DNA of 64,000 bases from Bacillota bacterium (lineage in GTDB: Bacteria; Bacillota; Clostridia; Lachnospirales; Lachnospiraceae), in contig JAEZLH010000029.1 in the NCBI GenBank assembly GCA_023435895.1, positions 1 to 64,000 on the forward strand, in the 5' to 3' direction. Shown here piece by piece: positions 27,143 through 35,333 of the stretch; positions within the stretch are counted from its first letter, which is position 1, and each line of letters begins with the position of its first letter. The position numbers and the translations under genes are program-made. The notes under the pieces were generated by a model. The model searched no databases. It had not been told where the DNA came from and saw only the letters and a list, made by a program, of their open reading frames with translations.

Positions 27143-27949
27143 TCACATTGCGCCACTCAGTTCTTTGTATACCATGCGTTCCACAGTTCGAATCTGTTTA
27201 TTATTCATGGCGAAATCAAATATGGATTCACAGGCATGCACAAAATTGTAAAAATTACAATTCCCTGCTCGTTCACCAATTCCAAACAACGTACAGTCTA
27301 TCAAATCCGCGCCTGCTCTTGCCCCTACAATGGAATTAGCCACTGCCATTCCCAGATCGTTATGAACATGCATCTCAATACGCATATCGGAATTCACTTT
27401 AATAGTGTTTACCAACTCCTTGGTTCTTTTTGGAGTTAATACCCCTACCGTATCGGCAATTCGAATGGTTGTCACTCCCGCACTCTTTAGTTCCTTGATT
27501 GCGCTCAGCATAAAGCCGATATCAGATCTTGAGGCATCTTCAAACCCCACCGTCACCTCAACATTATCTTGTTTGGCAATTTCAACACACTCTAATATAT
27601 TTTTCAACACCCAACTTTTATTTTTCTTTAATTTACTGTAAATTTGGATATAAGATACGGGCATACCAATATGAATAATATCCGGCTTGCAACGAATGGA
27701 ACGCTTTACATCCCCAACCTGCATTCGGCTCCAAACTGATATTTTGGCGTTTACCTTGTTTTCCACCAACCTGGTGATGCATTCTTCCTCAGCATCACTG
27801 AGCACCGGGATTCCTGCCTCGATTTCATAAACCCCGAGTCCATCCAGAAGTGATGCAATCTTTAATTTTTCTTCCGTTCCTAATGCAATTCCGGGGCTTT
27901 GCTCCCCATCCCTTAGGGTGGTATCAACGATGTATTTGCTTTCTTTCAT
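27143..27949 (-). CDS. nifV: Homocitrate synthase, alpha part (NifV-alpha)
   Basis: 268 residues forming the catalytic TIM barrel of the isopropylmalate/homocitrate synthase family: VDTTLRDGEQSPGIAL at the start, GFEDASRSDIGF, ADTVGVLTPKRTKELV and the metal-binding HVHNDLGMA. It condenses acetyl-CoA and 2-oxoglutarate; homocitrate is a ligand of FeMo-cofactor. The C-terminal communication domain is missing here and is found in the upstream omega gene. The ATG overlaps the omega reading frame by 26 bases, with GGGAGG upstream. The split alpha/omega form is known from Clostridium pasteurianum. Last gene of the cluster. Confidence 0.92.
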   Translation of the reverse strand: MKESKYIVDTTLRDGEQSPGIALGTEEKLKIASLLDGLGVYEIEAGIPVLSDAEEECITRLVENKVNAKISVWSRMQVGDVKRSIRCKPDIIHIGMPVSYIQIYSKLKKNKSWVLKNILECVEIAKQDNVEVTVGFEDASRSDIGFMLSAIKELKSAGVTTIRIADTVGVLTPKRTKELVNTIKVNSDMRIEMHVHNDLGMAVANSIVGARAGADLIDCTLFGIGERAGNCNFYNFVHACESIFDFAMNNKQIRTVERMVYKELSGAM

Positions 27950-28910
27950 ATTGGATTACCTCCCTTACGATTGAGATAAATTCACTGTCCGTCAGACTCC
28001 CTCGTTTTATCGTACAATATTCCTTAATTTGCTCTAAAATCTTATCAATTACGGGATCACCCGGTACCGGGAGATTTAATGCCTCAAGCTTAAGCTTTAT
28101 CGATCTCATACCGGAATGCTTGCCTATTACTAATTCTGTTCTTCCTCCTACTATACCAGGGTCAAACGCCTCATAGGTGGCAGGATTTTTGTTAATCCCA
28201 TCCGCATGGATACCTGCCTCCACCCGGAATATTCCATCTCCGATGATAGCCTTTTTATTCCCTATAGGCTTTTGAGTGAATTTCTCATATAGCTTTTTAA
28301 GATCTTGCAACACAGCTAAATTCCTGCTGATTTTATACCGTATGGTCAGCCGTAATGCCACAATCACTTCCTCGGTAGCAGCATTATTCTTGCACCCTGC
28401 AAAACTTGTGGTGATATTACTTCCAAACTCGCTGGCCCACTGTACCGCAAGCGCACTGGCACAGTCATAGGTATTTTCTGGATTTAATATAATTGAGCTC
28501 TTTGGAAGGAAATCAATAATTTCCTTAAGAAGCTTTTCATAGGAATCATAACACATTAAATCATCCAACCCCACGATTCTCAGCTCCCTGCAACTCTTTA
28601 GTGAACGAAGTTTGACTATTTCTCTTGCGTCATTCATCTGCAATTCATAGATAAAATTATCTTCCGAAACAATGTGACGGCTGACATATCGATAAAAGCC
28701 CGGATATAGTTCCTTTTCTTCCAGGAAATCGATATCCAGTATATAGTTTTGATTTTCCGGCAAATACTCCATCCGCTCATATACTTTTCTGGATAGTTCA
28801 ATTGCATCTACTCCTAAGGTGAATAGAAGCTGACAGAAGGTGTGCAGATCCTCTTTCGATGGCAGATTGCGATCTAAACTTGTCAGGGTATTATCAATAA
28901 GCTTTATCAA
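27924..28910 (-). CDS. nifV2: Homocitrate synthase, omega part (NifV-omega)
   Basis: 328 residues. The C-terminal 150 residues match the part of NifV/LeuA following the barrel (GDGIFRVEAGIHADGINKNP, then ATYEAFDPGIVGGRTEL and IGKHSG). The N-terminal part is a divergent barrel-like region (LIDNTLTSLDR) lacking the DTTLRDGEQ site, so it probably works only with the alpha part. The start is uncertain: a TTG at 28910 follows GAGGAG by nine bases; a GTG at 28928 has no site. Precedes nifV-alpha, as in C. pasteurianum. Confidence 0.85.
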   Translation of the reverse strand: MIKLIDNTLTSLDRNLPSKEDLHTFCQLLFTLGVDAIELSRKVYERMEYLPENQNYILDIDFLEEKELYPGFYRYVSRHIVSEDNFIYELQMNDAREIVKLRSLKSCRELRIVGLDDLMCYDSYEKLLKEIIDFLPKSSIILNPENTYDCASALAVQWASEFGSNITTSFAGCKNNAATEEVIVALRLTIRYKISRNLAVLQDLKKLYEKFTQKPIGNKKAIIGDGIFRVEAGIHADGINKNPATYEAFDPGIVGGRTELVIGKHSGMRSIKLKLEALNLPVPGDPVIDKILEQIKEYCTIKRGSLTDSEFISIVREVIQYERKQIHR

Positions 28911-29068
28911 ACCACCATCACTCCTCACATCATAGAATTAATACTCGATAAGCACTTATGAAACAATAAATTATATTGAGCGATTCCATTAAGCATTCTC
29001 AATATTTACAACCATATAATTTTGATTGCCCAAATCGCTCTATGACACTAGCTTTATAACGGTGTGCA

Positions 29069-29377
29069 CTATATTCTTAGAGCTTCCACCGGAGTTCCTC
29101 CCATAAGATGCTCCTCCACAATGGTTTCAACATCATCTTCGGTTAGATTTCCATACCATACACCTTCGGGATATACTACTGCAATTGGACCCTTATCGCA
29201 AATTCCAAAACATCCGGTGTTTGTGATCATCACATCTCCTGATAGATCATTCTCTTCAACCAGTTCCATAAAACGCTGTACAATGGGTACCGCTTCCTTA
29301 GAGAAACAAAATCCTTTCTGCTGACCGTTAATTCTACAGCTAGTGCAAATGAAAATATGATGCTTTACCTCAACCAT
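29069..29377 (-). CDS. [2Fe-2S] ferredoxin, thioredoxin-like (C. pasteurianum 2Fe Fd type)
   Basis: 102 residues. Starting at the ATG at 29377 the cysteines fall at 11, 14, 24, 56 and 60, which is the pattern of the C. pasteurianum [2Fe-2S] ferredoxin (ICTSC, FC, TGCFGIC). That protein is known to interact with the nitrogenase MoFe protein. The start has GGGAGG in front; a TTG further upstream is not needed. It lies between nifN-B and nifV-omega on the same strand, so a role as nitrogenase-linked electron carrier or assembly factor is likely. Confidence 0.9.
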   Translation of the reverse strand: MVEVKHHIFICTSCRINGQQKGFCFSKEAVPIVQRFMELVEENDLSGDVMITNTGCFGICDKGPIAVVYPEGVWYGNLTEDDVETIVEEHLMGGTPVEALRI

Positions 29378-29419
29378 TTTAAAATCCTCCCATATCAATT
29401 ATTATTTTTATTATTTGTA

Positions 29420-32119
29420 TTACTCGGTTTCATTTAAAAGTTCTTTTGCAGCCCACTTAACGGAATCCTCAATTCTGTCATAGGTCGTAAAGGTTCTAAT
29501 TCCTTTCTTACTGAGCTTTTGTTTTGGAGCTTCTCCTATTCTCATGGCTATGACCCCATTACAATCTGCGATGGTTTGAATAATGGAATCCATACGATTT
29601 TCATTATCATCGCACTCCTCCGCACCGGAGCAGTATTTTTTCACCGCACGTTTTTCTTTAAAACAGACTTTATCCTTGCTGTATTCGTATACATAAAACT
29701 CTGTCACATGCCCGAAATGCTGATCTACTATCATCCCGCTTTTTGTGGCAACCGCCAAGTGAATACTTGTGGAGGGTACATCGCTTTCTGTACTCGAATC
29801 TGTTTTTGCGCCTGTCTTTTCTTCGACCGGTGATTTATGACAGGCATTGAATTCAATCGACTGATCATTGTCAAGTGTGCCTATGGCATCCGCTCTGCAC
29901 TGTCTGCAATGATACATTTGTTTCATGGATTCACCACATTTTTTTCTCATTTCCATGATTTCTACATTGCTGACCAAAGGTAGATTTTCAAATACACTGC
30001 CCTTCACAGGAATGAGCTGCATGATATTAGTTATCGTTCCTCCCAGCTCCTTCACCTTTTCAACAACTTTTGGAATATGATGATCGTTAATTCCTTTCAG
30101 CATAACGATATTTACCTTACAGATGATTCCCTTTGAGGTAAGCATACGGATACCGGATAATTGATTGGCCATAAGAATCGCTGCTGCCGCTTCGCCATAA
30201 TATTTCTGACCCATATAATCCACATATTTATAAATTTGACCCCCGATTGCAGGATCAATGGAGTTCATTGTCACCGTAACATGGGATACCCCCAGTTCAA
30301 TCAGCTCATTTGCATATTGGGGCAGCATCAGACCATTGGTAGAAAGACAGAAGGTAACCTCTTTATCCTGCTCCCGAATCAACTGTAATGTTTTCTTTGT
30401 CTCTTCAAAGTTAGCTAAGGCATCACCGGGACCTGCAATTCCTACTACGGACAGATTCGGAACCTTCTTCTTAACCTCCATATACTTTAAAAACGCCTCT
30501 TCCGGTTTTAGTACGGAGGTCGTCACTCCCGGTCTGCTCTCATTGGGACAGTCAAATTTACGCAGACAATAATTACAGCTGATATTACATTTCGGAGCAA
30601 TTGGAAGATGCATTCTTGCATATTTGTGAGCGCCGCAGTTATAACAGGGATGACTGGCCGTTTTTTCTTCGATTGTCTTAGTTACAGTAACCTCTTGCTT
30701 TATCTCACTCATATGATTGATGCCCTCCTTTTCATTCTCTGATGTTTCTTTGTAATATTTTTCATAAAGCTCTTCACGAAATCCTGTTTCTGCCTTACTT
30801 AGCATCTCATTGGAGATATCATCCAAAAAACTCATGGAGCCTTCAAAGCCTAACATTCTTAACCGCTGGCCTCCCATTCTGTCATGAACCGGAAAGCTTC
30901 TTCTAACCAAGGGTAGTTTTAATTTCTCTGCAATTCTTCTGCCATCGGAGTTACCGATTAAAAGGTTGATTCCCAGTTCTCTGGAACGCTCCTCTATGGT
31001 TTGGAAATCCACTTCGTCAAGAATCTGAAACTTCTCTATCAGGTAGCTCTCTGCCAGTGGAAGAATTTCACTTTCAATTATTTTTTTAAAATTTGGGCTC
31101 TTTGTACCTGTTGCAGCTATTACGGGCATTGCCCCGTTTTCAACACACATCCTCACCGTATTGTACACAAAATCCGGCTCTCCAAAGACTGCAGCCCGAA
31201 CCACTCCGTTATATTTGTGAGCATCAATCATTGCGTCCAGAAATCTTGCACGCTCTTTTTTCCACCTAACGGGAATCGGTTTATCAGACAGTTTTGATAG
31301 GATTTGAAATAATGTATCATTGTCTCTTAATCCCACGGGCAAATTACATTTTTCATAGGGTACACCAAAATTTTTATACAAGTATTCTCCTACCGATATA
31401 GAACTGTCGGTAAAGCTTGATAACTCTATTGTATATCTGGCACCCGCCATCTTTTTTATATCCCTGATATCCGTTCCTCCCTGGGGAAGTCTTTGATAGG
31501 TTTCTTCATGCCCTCCGTCAAGATTCTCTGACAAGTCGGGAAGCAGTATATAATCCAGTTCAAAGCTATCAAGAAGTTCTTTTAAATATCTGGTATCTGC
31601 GGGAGAAATCTGGCTGGTTATGATATTGATCTTATTGTTTTTCACGGTTTCTGTTGCAACGGCTTTTACAATATAATAAAGAGCACTCATGAAGCCTTCA
31701 TATTGGCTGCCTGCATATCCTGGGGATGGAATTCCGATTATGTTCACCTTACGATGCTGTGGATTTTCTTCATAGAATTTATAAATAATTCGGTTGATAT
31801 CCTCACCGATTGTTTCTGCAAGACAGGTGGTTGCAACCCCGATTACCTCTGGGTTATATACCTTAATTAGATTCGTCAAACCTTGAATTAGGTTTCTTTC
31901 TCCTCCATATACGGTTCCCTCTTCTGTTAGGGAGGAGGAAGCAATATCTACAGGCTCATTGTAATGGGTTGCCATATGTCTGCGTATATAAGTAGCACAC
32001 CCTTGAGACCCATGAAGAATGGAAATACATTTCTTGATTCCATACAGTGCCGTCATCGTCCCCATGGGCTTGCACATCTTACAGGGATTTACATTTAGAT
32101 TAACCAACGTTCCTCTCAT
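29420..32119 (-). CDS. nifN-B: NifN-NifB fusion with C-terminal NifX-like domain
   Basis: 899 residues. Residues 1-460 are NifN, part of the scaffold on which FeMo-cofactor is built, with Cys 13 and 16 (NPCKMCKP) and Cys 41 (HGSQGCATY). From about 470 begins NifB, the radical-SAM enzyme that makes the carbide-containing NifB-co: CNISCNYC places the CX3CX2C cysteines at 511, 515 and 518, and GPGDALAN follows. Residues 780-899 form a NifX/NafY-type cofactor domain (MIVDQHFGHVTEFYVYE). The ATG overlaps the nifE stop (ATGA). Fused nifN-B is known from C. pasteurianum. An internal ribosome site and ATG mark the NifB start (see 30712-30730). Confidence 0.94.
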   Translation of the reverse strand: MRGTLVNLNVNPCKMCKPMGTMTALYGIKKCISILHGSQGCATYIRRHMATHYNEPVDIASSSLTEEGTVYGGERNLIQGLTNLIKVYNPEVIGVATTCLAETIGEDINRIIYKFYEENPQHRKVNIIGIPSPGYAGSQYEGFMSALYYIVKAVATETVKNNKINIITSQISPADTRYLKELLDSFELDYILLPDLSENLDGGHEETYQRLPQGGTDIRDIKKMAGARYTIELSSFTDSSISVGEYLYKNFGVPYEKCNLPVGLRDNDTLFQILSKLSDKPIPVRWKKERARFLDAMIDAHKYNGVVRAAVFGEPDFVYNTVRMCVENGAMPVIAATGTKSPNFKKIIESEILPLAESYLIEKFQILDEVDFQTIEERSRELGINLLIGNSDGRRIAEKLKLPLVRRSFPVHDRMGGQRLRMLGFEGSMSFLDDISNEMLSKAETGFREELYEKYYKETSENEKEGINHMSEIKQEVTVTKTIEEKTASHPCYNCGAHKYARMHLPIAPKCNISCNYCLRKFDCPNESRPGVTTSVLKPEEAFLKYMEVKKKVPNLSVVGIAGPGDALANFEETKKTLQLIREQDKEVTFCLSTNGLMLPQYANELIELGVSHVTVTMNSIDPAIGGQIYKYVDYMGQKYYGEAAAAILMANQLSGIRMLTSKGIICKVNIVMLKGINDHHIPKVVEKVKELGGTITNIMQLIPVKGSVFENLPLVSNVEIMEMRKKCGESMKQMYHCRQCRADAIGTLDNDQSIEFNACHKSPVEEKTGAKTDSSTESDVPSTSIHLAVATKSGMIVDQHFGHVTEFYVYEYSKDKVCFKEKRAVKKYCSGAEECDDNENRMDSIIQTIADCNGVIAMRIGEAPKQKLSKKGIRTFTTYDRIEDSVKWAAKELLNETE
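30712..30730 (-). promoter_or_regulatory. Internal ribosome binding site and ATG at the NifN/NifB junction
   Basis: On the minus strand AAGGAGG (30730-30724) is followed after 11 bases by ATG (30712), the in-frame Met470 that begins the NifB part. This could allow free NifB to be made from the same mRNA, or it is a relic of a recently fused gene pair. Confidence 0.6.
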
Positions 32120-33516
32120 GCGAACCTCCATTCTGCCGGCTGGCTGGTAACATAATTCCATATGGGGTTATTCATACTCATATTGATTTCATTGGTAAAA
32201 TTGACTACTCCGTCAAATCCACACAAGGGTTGCTTTCTCTCATGATTATGATCACAGAAGGCAATACCAAGCTTATAGGCAAGTGGTCGTTCCTTTACAC
32301 CGCCTACCAATATATCAGCCCCTTTTTCCTTCATAAAACGCTCTAACTCCGCAGGATTAGTGTCATCTAATATGACGGTATCCGGTTTTACGATGCTTTC
32401 AATTACCTCATAATCTTCTTTCTTACCGGTCTGCGTACCAACTACTACGGTATCTATGCCAAGAGAGGAAAACTGACGGATCAAGGAAATTGCTTTAAAG
32501 CCTCCTCCTACATAGATGGCAGCTTTTTTGCCCTTCAGCTTCTTACGATAGATGGTTAAAAAGGCTTCCAGCTTGGCAGTTTCACTCTCTCCAAATGCAA
32601 TCGCCTTTTCTCTTGCTTCATCATCCTTTAGTGCTTCTGCAATACGAATCAAGGAACTAATCGTATCTTCAATCCCATAGAAGCTCACTTTGATATATGG
32701 AATATCCATCTCCTCTTCCATTCGATTCGCCAGGTAGGTACTGGAACCTGCGCACTGAACCACATTCAGCTGAGCGGAAGGTGCTTTTAATAAGGTTTCG
32801 TAATCAGAATCGCCGGTTATGGATGCAATTACCGGTATTCCCATATTCTTTAGATATTCTTTTACAATCCAAAGTTCGCCTGCCAAATTGAAATCTCCAA
32901 GAATATTGATTCCTCTTTGTTTCTTTTCCTGTTTATGAGGAAGAAGAAGTTTCATAATTGCATTGCAGGCCATTCGATAGCCTACGGATTTATTACCGGA
33001 AAAGCCTGGGGATTTGACTGGTATCACCCTGATCCCATGCTTTGCAGACATACTCTTACAGACTGCCTCCACATCATCACCGATTACCCCTACGATACAG
33101 GTTGCATAGATAAAAATCAGCTTGGGATGATGTTGCTCTACCACCTCATCAATGGCTGCTGCCAGCCTCTTCTCCCCGCCAAAAATCACATCCTGCTCTT
33201 GTAAATCCGTTGAAAAACTATTTCGGTATAGATCGCTGCCACTGCTTAAACTTCCTCTGATATCCCATGTATAGCTTGCACAGCCAATGGGACCATGTAC
33301 AATATGAAATGCATCCGTTATGGGGTTTAGCACCACTCTGGCTCCGCAATATACACAAGCTCTCTGGCTTACTGCACCTGATACACTATTGCTGTCACAA
33401 CGCAAACCATTGCCGCCACAACCCTCTTGTTTTCGTAGGATGGAATCCTTTCTGGAATCCAATACATCCTCTGTTTGTGCCGGAGCTACCTTTTCATCAA
33501 TCTCTTCAAAGCTCAT
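32116..33516 (-). CDS. nifE: Nitrogenase cofactor scaffold protein NifE
   Basis: 466 residues, NifD-like; with NifN it forms the scaffold that matures NifB-co into FeMo-cofactor. Cluster ligands are visible in RACVYCGARVVL, HGPIGCASYTWD and ATCIVGVIGDD, and the NVVQCAGSSTYLA segment matches the cofactor-binding region. The start at 33516 follows AAAGGA by ten bases; an in-frame ATG at 33561 has no ribosome site. It follows a 450-base gap after nifK that contains two inverted-repeat elements. Confidence 0.93.
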   Translation of the reverse strand: MSFEEIDEKVAPAQTEDVLDSRKDSILRKQEGCGGNGLRCDSNSVSGAVSQRACVYCGARVVLNPITDAFHIVHGPIGCASYTWDIRGSLSSGSDLYRNSFSTDLQEQDVIFGGEKRLAAAIDEVVEQHHPKLIFIYATCIVGVIGDDVEAVCKSMSAKHGIRVIPVKSPGFSGNKSVGYRMACNAIMKLLLPHKQEKKQRGINILGDFNLAGELWIVKEYLKNMGIPVIASITGDSDYETLLKAPSAQLNVVQCAGSSTYLANRMEEEMDIPYIKVSFYGIEDTISSLIRIAEALKDDEAREKAIAFGESETAKLEAFLTIYRKKLKGKKAAIYVGGGFKAISLIRQFSSLGIDTVVVGTQTGKKEDYEVIESIVKPDTVILDDTNPAELERFMKEKGADILVGGVKERPLAYKLGIAFCDHNHERKQPLCGFDGVVNFTNEINMSMNNPIWNYVTSQPAEWRFA

Positions 33517-33562
33517 ATGACACACATCCTTTCCTGACCGTTTCCGTAACATATATTTCATT

Positions 33563-33661
33563 AAAGTTGATTAGGGTGTCAAAAGGGTCTTTCAACAGGG
33601 TCCATAGGCAAACTGCCATTGCCACTGTATAAACAGACCTTTTGACATCTTAATCAAAGTT
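33563..33661. repeat. Inverted repeat, complete copy of the TTGATTA...CAAAAGGTCT family
   Basis: The left arm TTGATTAGGGTGTCAAAAGG pairs imperfectly with the right arm (TTGATTAAGATGTCAAAAGG on the other strand). The centre holds GGCAAACTGCC. Related one-arm copies lie at 3783 and 9919. It sits 46 bases before the nifE start chosen here. Confidence 0.7.
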
Positions 33662-33726
33662 CAATTAGTTGAGATCCGTTTTTTATATTTAGCTACTAAA
33701 ACCACTCATTCCGATTAATAAATAAA

Positions 33727-33905
33727 AAGTTCAGGGTGATTATCCTCAATCCTCTATTGTTCGTATATGCTGAAATTTGCCACATTGCAATAACCAGCCA
33801 ATGGCTTTCGCGCCTGATGGCAATGCCATGCGTATGCATGGCATGCCGGGCGCTACGGAAATCAGGAATTCGAATAAGAGAAGCAAGGATAATCACCCTG
33901 AACTT
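33727..33905. repeat. 179-bp palindromic element between nifK and nifE
   Basis: Perfect 20-bp terminal arms (AAGTTCAGGGTGATTATCCT and its complement) and a GC-richer centre (GCGCCTGATGGCAATGCC / GGCATGCCGGGCGC) that also pairs. The whole element could fold into one long hairpin in nif mRNA. It lacks a T run in either direction, so it is not an ordinary terminator. No flanking target-site duplication is evident to me. MITE-like element or mRNA-processing/stability structure. Confidence 0.85.
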
Positions 33906-33968
33906 TACTTAACTATAATATTACTTATCATTATCTAACAAAATCCAAAACTTTTATTGTATATATTA

Positions 33969-35333
33969 TTACATGACCATTTCGAAATCTTCTTCCGCAG
34001 CATCCCTGTCCTGACGATCCATAATTGCATTCGTAATTAATTCTGCCAATCTCATTCCGCCTTTGTATCCAACCAGTGGCAAATAGGAGTGAATATAACG
34101 ATCGATAATCGGGAAGCCTGCACGAACAAACGGGATATCCTCTGCTCTTGCAATGTATTTACCATGGGTTCCGCCAATTAATAAGTCTACCCCTTCTGCC
34201 TTAATCCATTGATGAAGTTCATATAAATCTCCAGCGGCCTTTGCCTTACAGCCTTCTACTCCAAACTTCATGAATAATTCTTCTGCAGCCTTCTCAAAAT
34301 CTGTGCCAGGAGTACCAGTTACAAGATATTTCGGAATCATTCCCATCTCCAGTACAAATTCTGCAATGCTAAGAACGGTATCAGGATCTCCGAATATGGC
34401 AACCTTTTTATTATACGTATAAGGATGAATATCAATCAGTACGTCAACCAGCTGTCCACGCTCTTCTTCAAGGGAATAAGGAACCTCTTCTTTTGTAATG
34501 CTTTGGAGAGCCATGATGTATTCGTCCGTTCTTCCGATACCGATGGGAAGAGGAAGAACTTTATTCGGTACGGAGCACTTCTTTGTCAAAGCTTCCGCAG
34601 GAGCCTCACTTGCTGCCTTACCAAATGCCAGTGTCATAATGGAATCACCCAGAGTTTCGATTTCAGTTACTGTAGTTCCGCCCTTAGGATATAGTTCGAA
34701 TTTGCCGGTCATAGGAGAGTCCATAACTCCGCTGGTATCCGGAAGCATGGTGTAGGGTACTCCCATTGACGTAGCAATGCGTTTCATTTCTCTCATATCT
34801 CCAGGATTTACAAAGCCGGGAAGGATTGCGACCTTACCGTTTTTCACGCCGGAAGATTTGGATAGATATCTGATAAAGCCTGCAACCATATTACTAAAGC
34901 CTGTGATATGGGAACCATAGTAACTAGGAGTATTACAGTGAACCATGTATTTGCCTTCCGGTACGTCAATTCCTTGAATTAATGCATTCAAGTCATCACC
35001 GATAGTTTCAGAAAGACAAGTAGTATGAACCGCAATGATCTTTGGATTATAAATATCAAATATATTCTTTGCCGCTGTTTTTAAATTCGTACCACCACCG
35101 AACACGGATGCACCTTCGGTAAAGGAACTGGTGGATGCCATTGCAGGATCTTTAAAATGACGGGTTAAGAACATTCTGTGGAATGCACAGCATCCCTGTG
35201 AACCATGGCTATGAGGCATACATTCATGAACGCCCAGTGCCGCATACATTGCTCCTACCGGCTGGCAAGTCTTTGCGGGATTTACTCTTAATGCGCTTCT
35301 TTCGTAGGTTTCTTTCGTCGTATAATTTAGCAT
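33969..35333 (-). CDS. nifK: Nitrogenase MoFe protein beta subunit
   Basis: 454 residues, the short C. pasteurianum-like form. Together with NifD it carries the P-cluster: Cys 23 (KTCQPVG), Cys 48 (GSQGCCAFH) and Cys 106 (TTCLSETIGDD). AGGAGGTG precedes the ATG, which lies within the last codons of nifD (overlap 7 bases), so translation is coupled and an equal subunit ratio is likely. Confidence 0.96.
   Translation of the reverse strand: MLNYTTKETYERSALRVNPAKTCQPVGAMYAALGVHECMPHSHGSQGCCAFHRMFLTRHFKDPAMASTSSFTEGASVFGGGTNLKTAAKNIFDIYNPKIIAVHTTCLSETIGDDLNALIQGIDVPEGKYMVHCNTPSYYGSHITGFSNMVAGFIRYLSKSSGVKNGKVAILPGFVNPGDMREMKRIATSMGVPYTMLPDTSGVMDSPMTGKFELYPKGGTTVTEIETLGDSIMTLAFGKAASEAPAEALTKKCSVPNKVLPLPIGIGRTDEYIMALQSITKEEVPYSLEEERGQLVDVLIDIHPYTYNKKVAIFGDPDTVLSIAEFVLEMGMIPKYLVTGTPGTDFEKAAEELFMKFGVEGCKAKAAGDLYELHQWIKAEGVDLLIGGTHGKYIARAEDIPFVRAGFPIIDRYIHSYLPLVGYKGGMRLAELITNAIMDRQDRDAAEEDFEMVM

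Noticed and set aside
33696..33896. 66-residue frame between nifK and nifE
   Set aside because: Lies inside the 179-bp palindrome; an artefact of the repeat.
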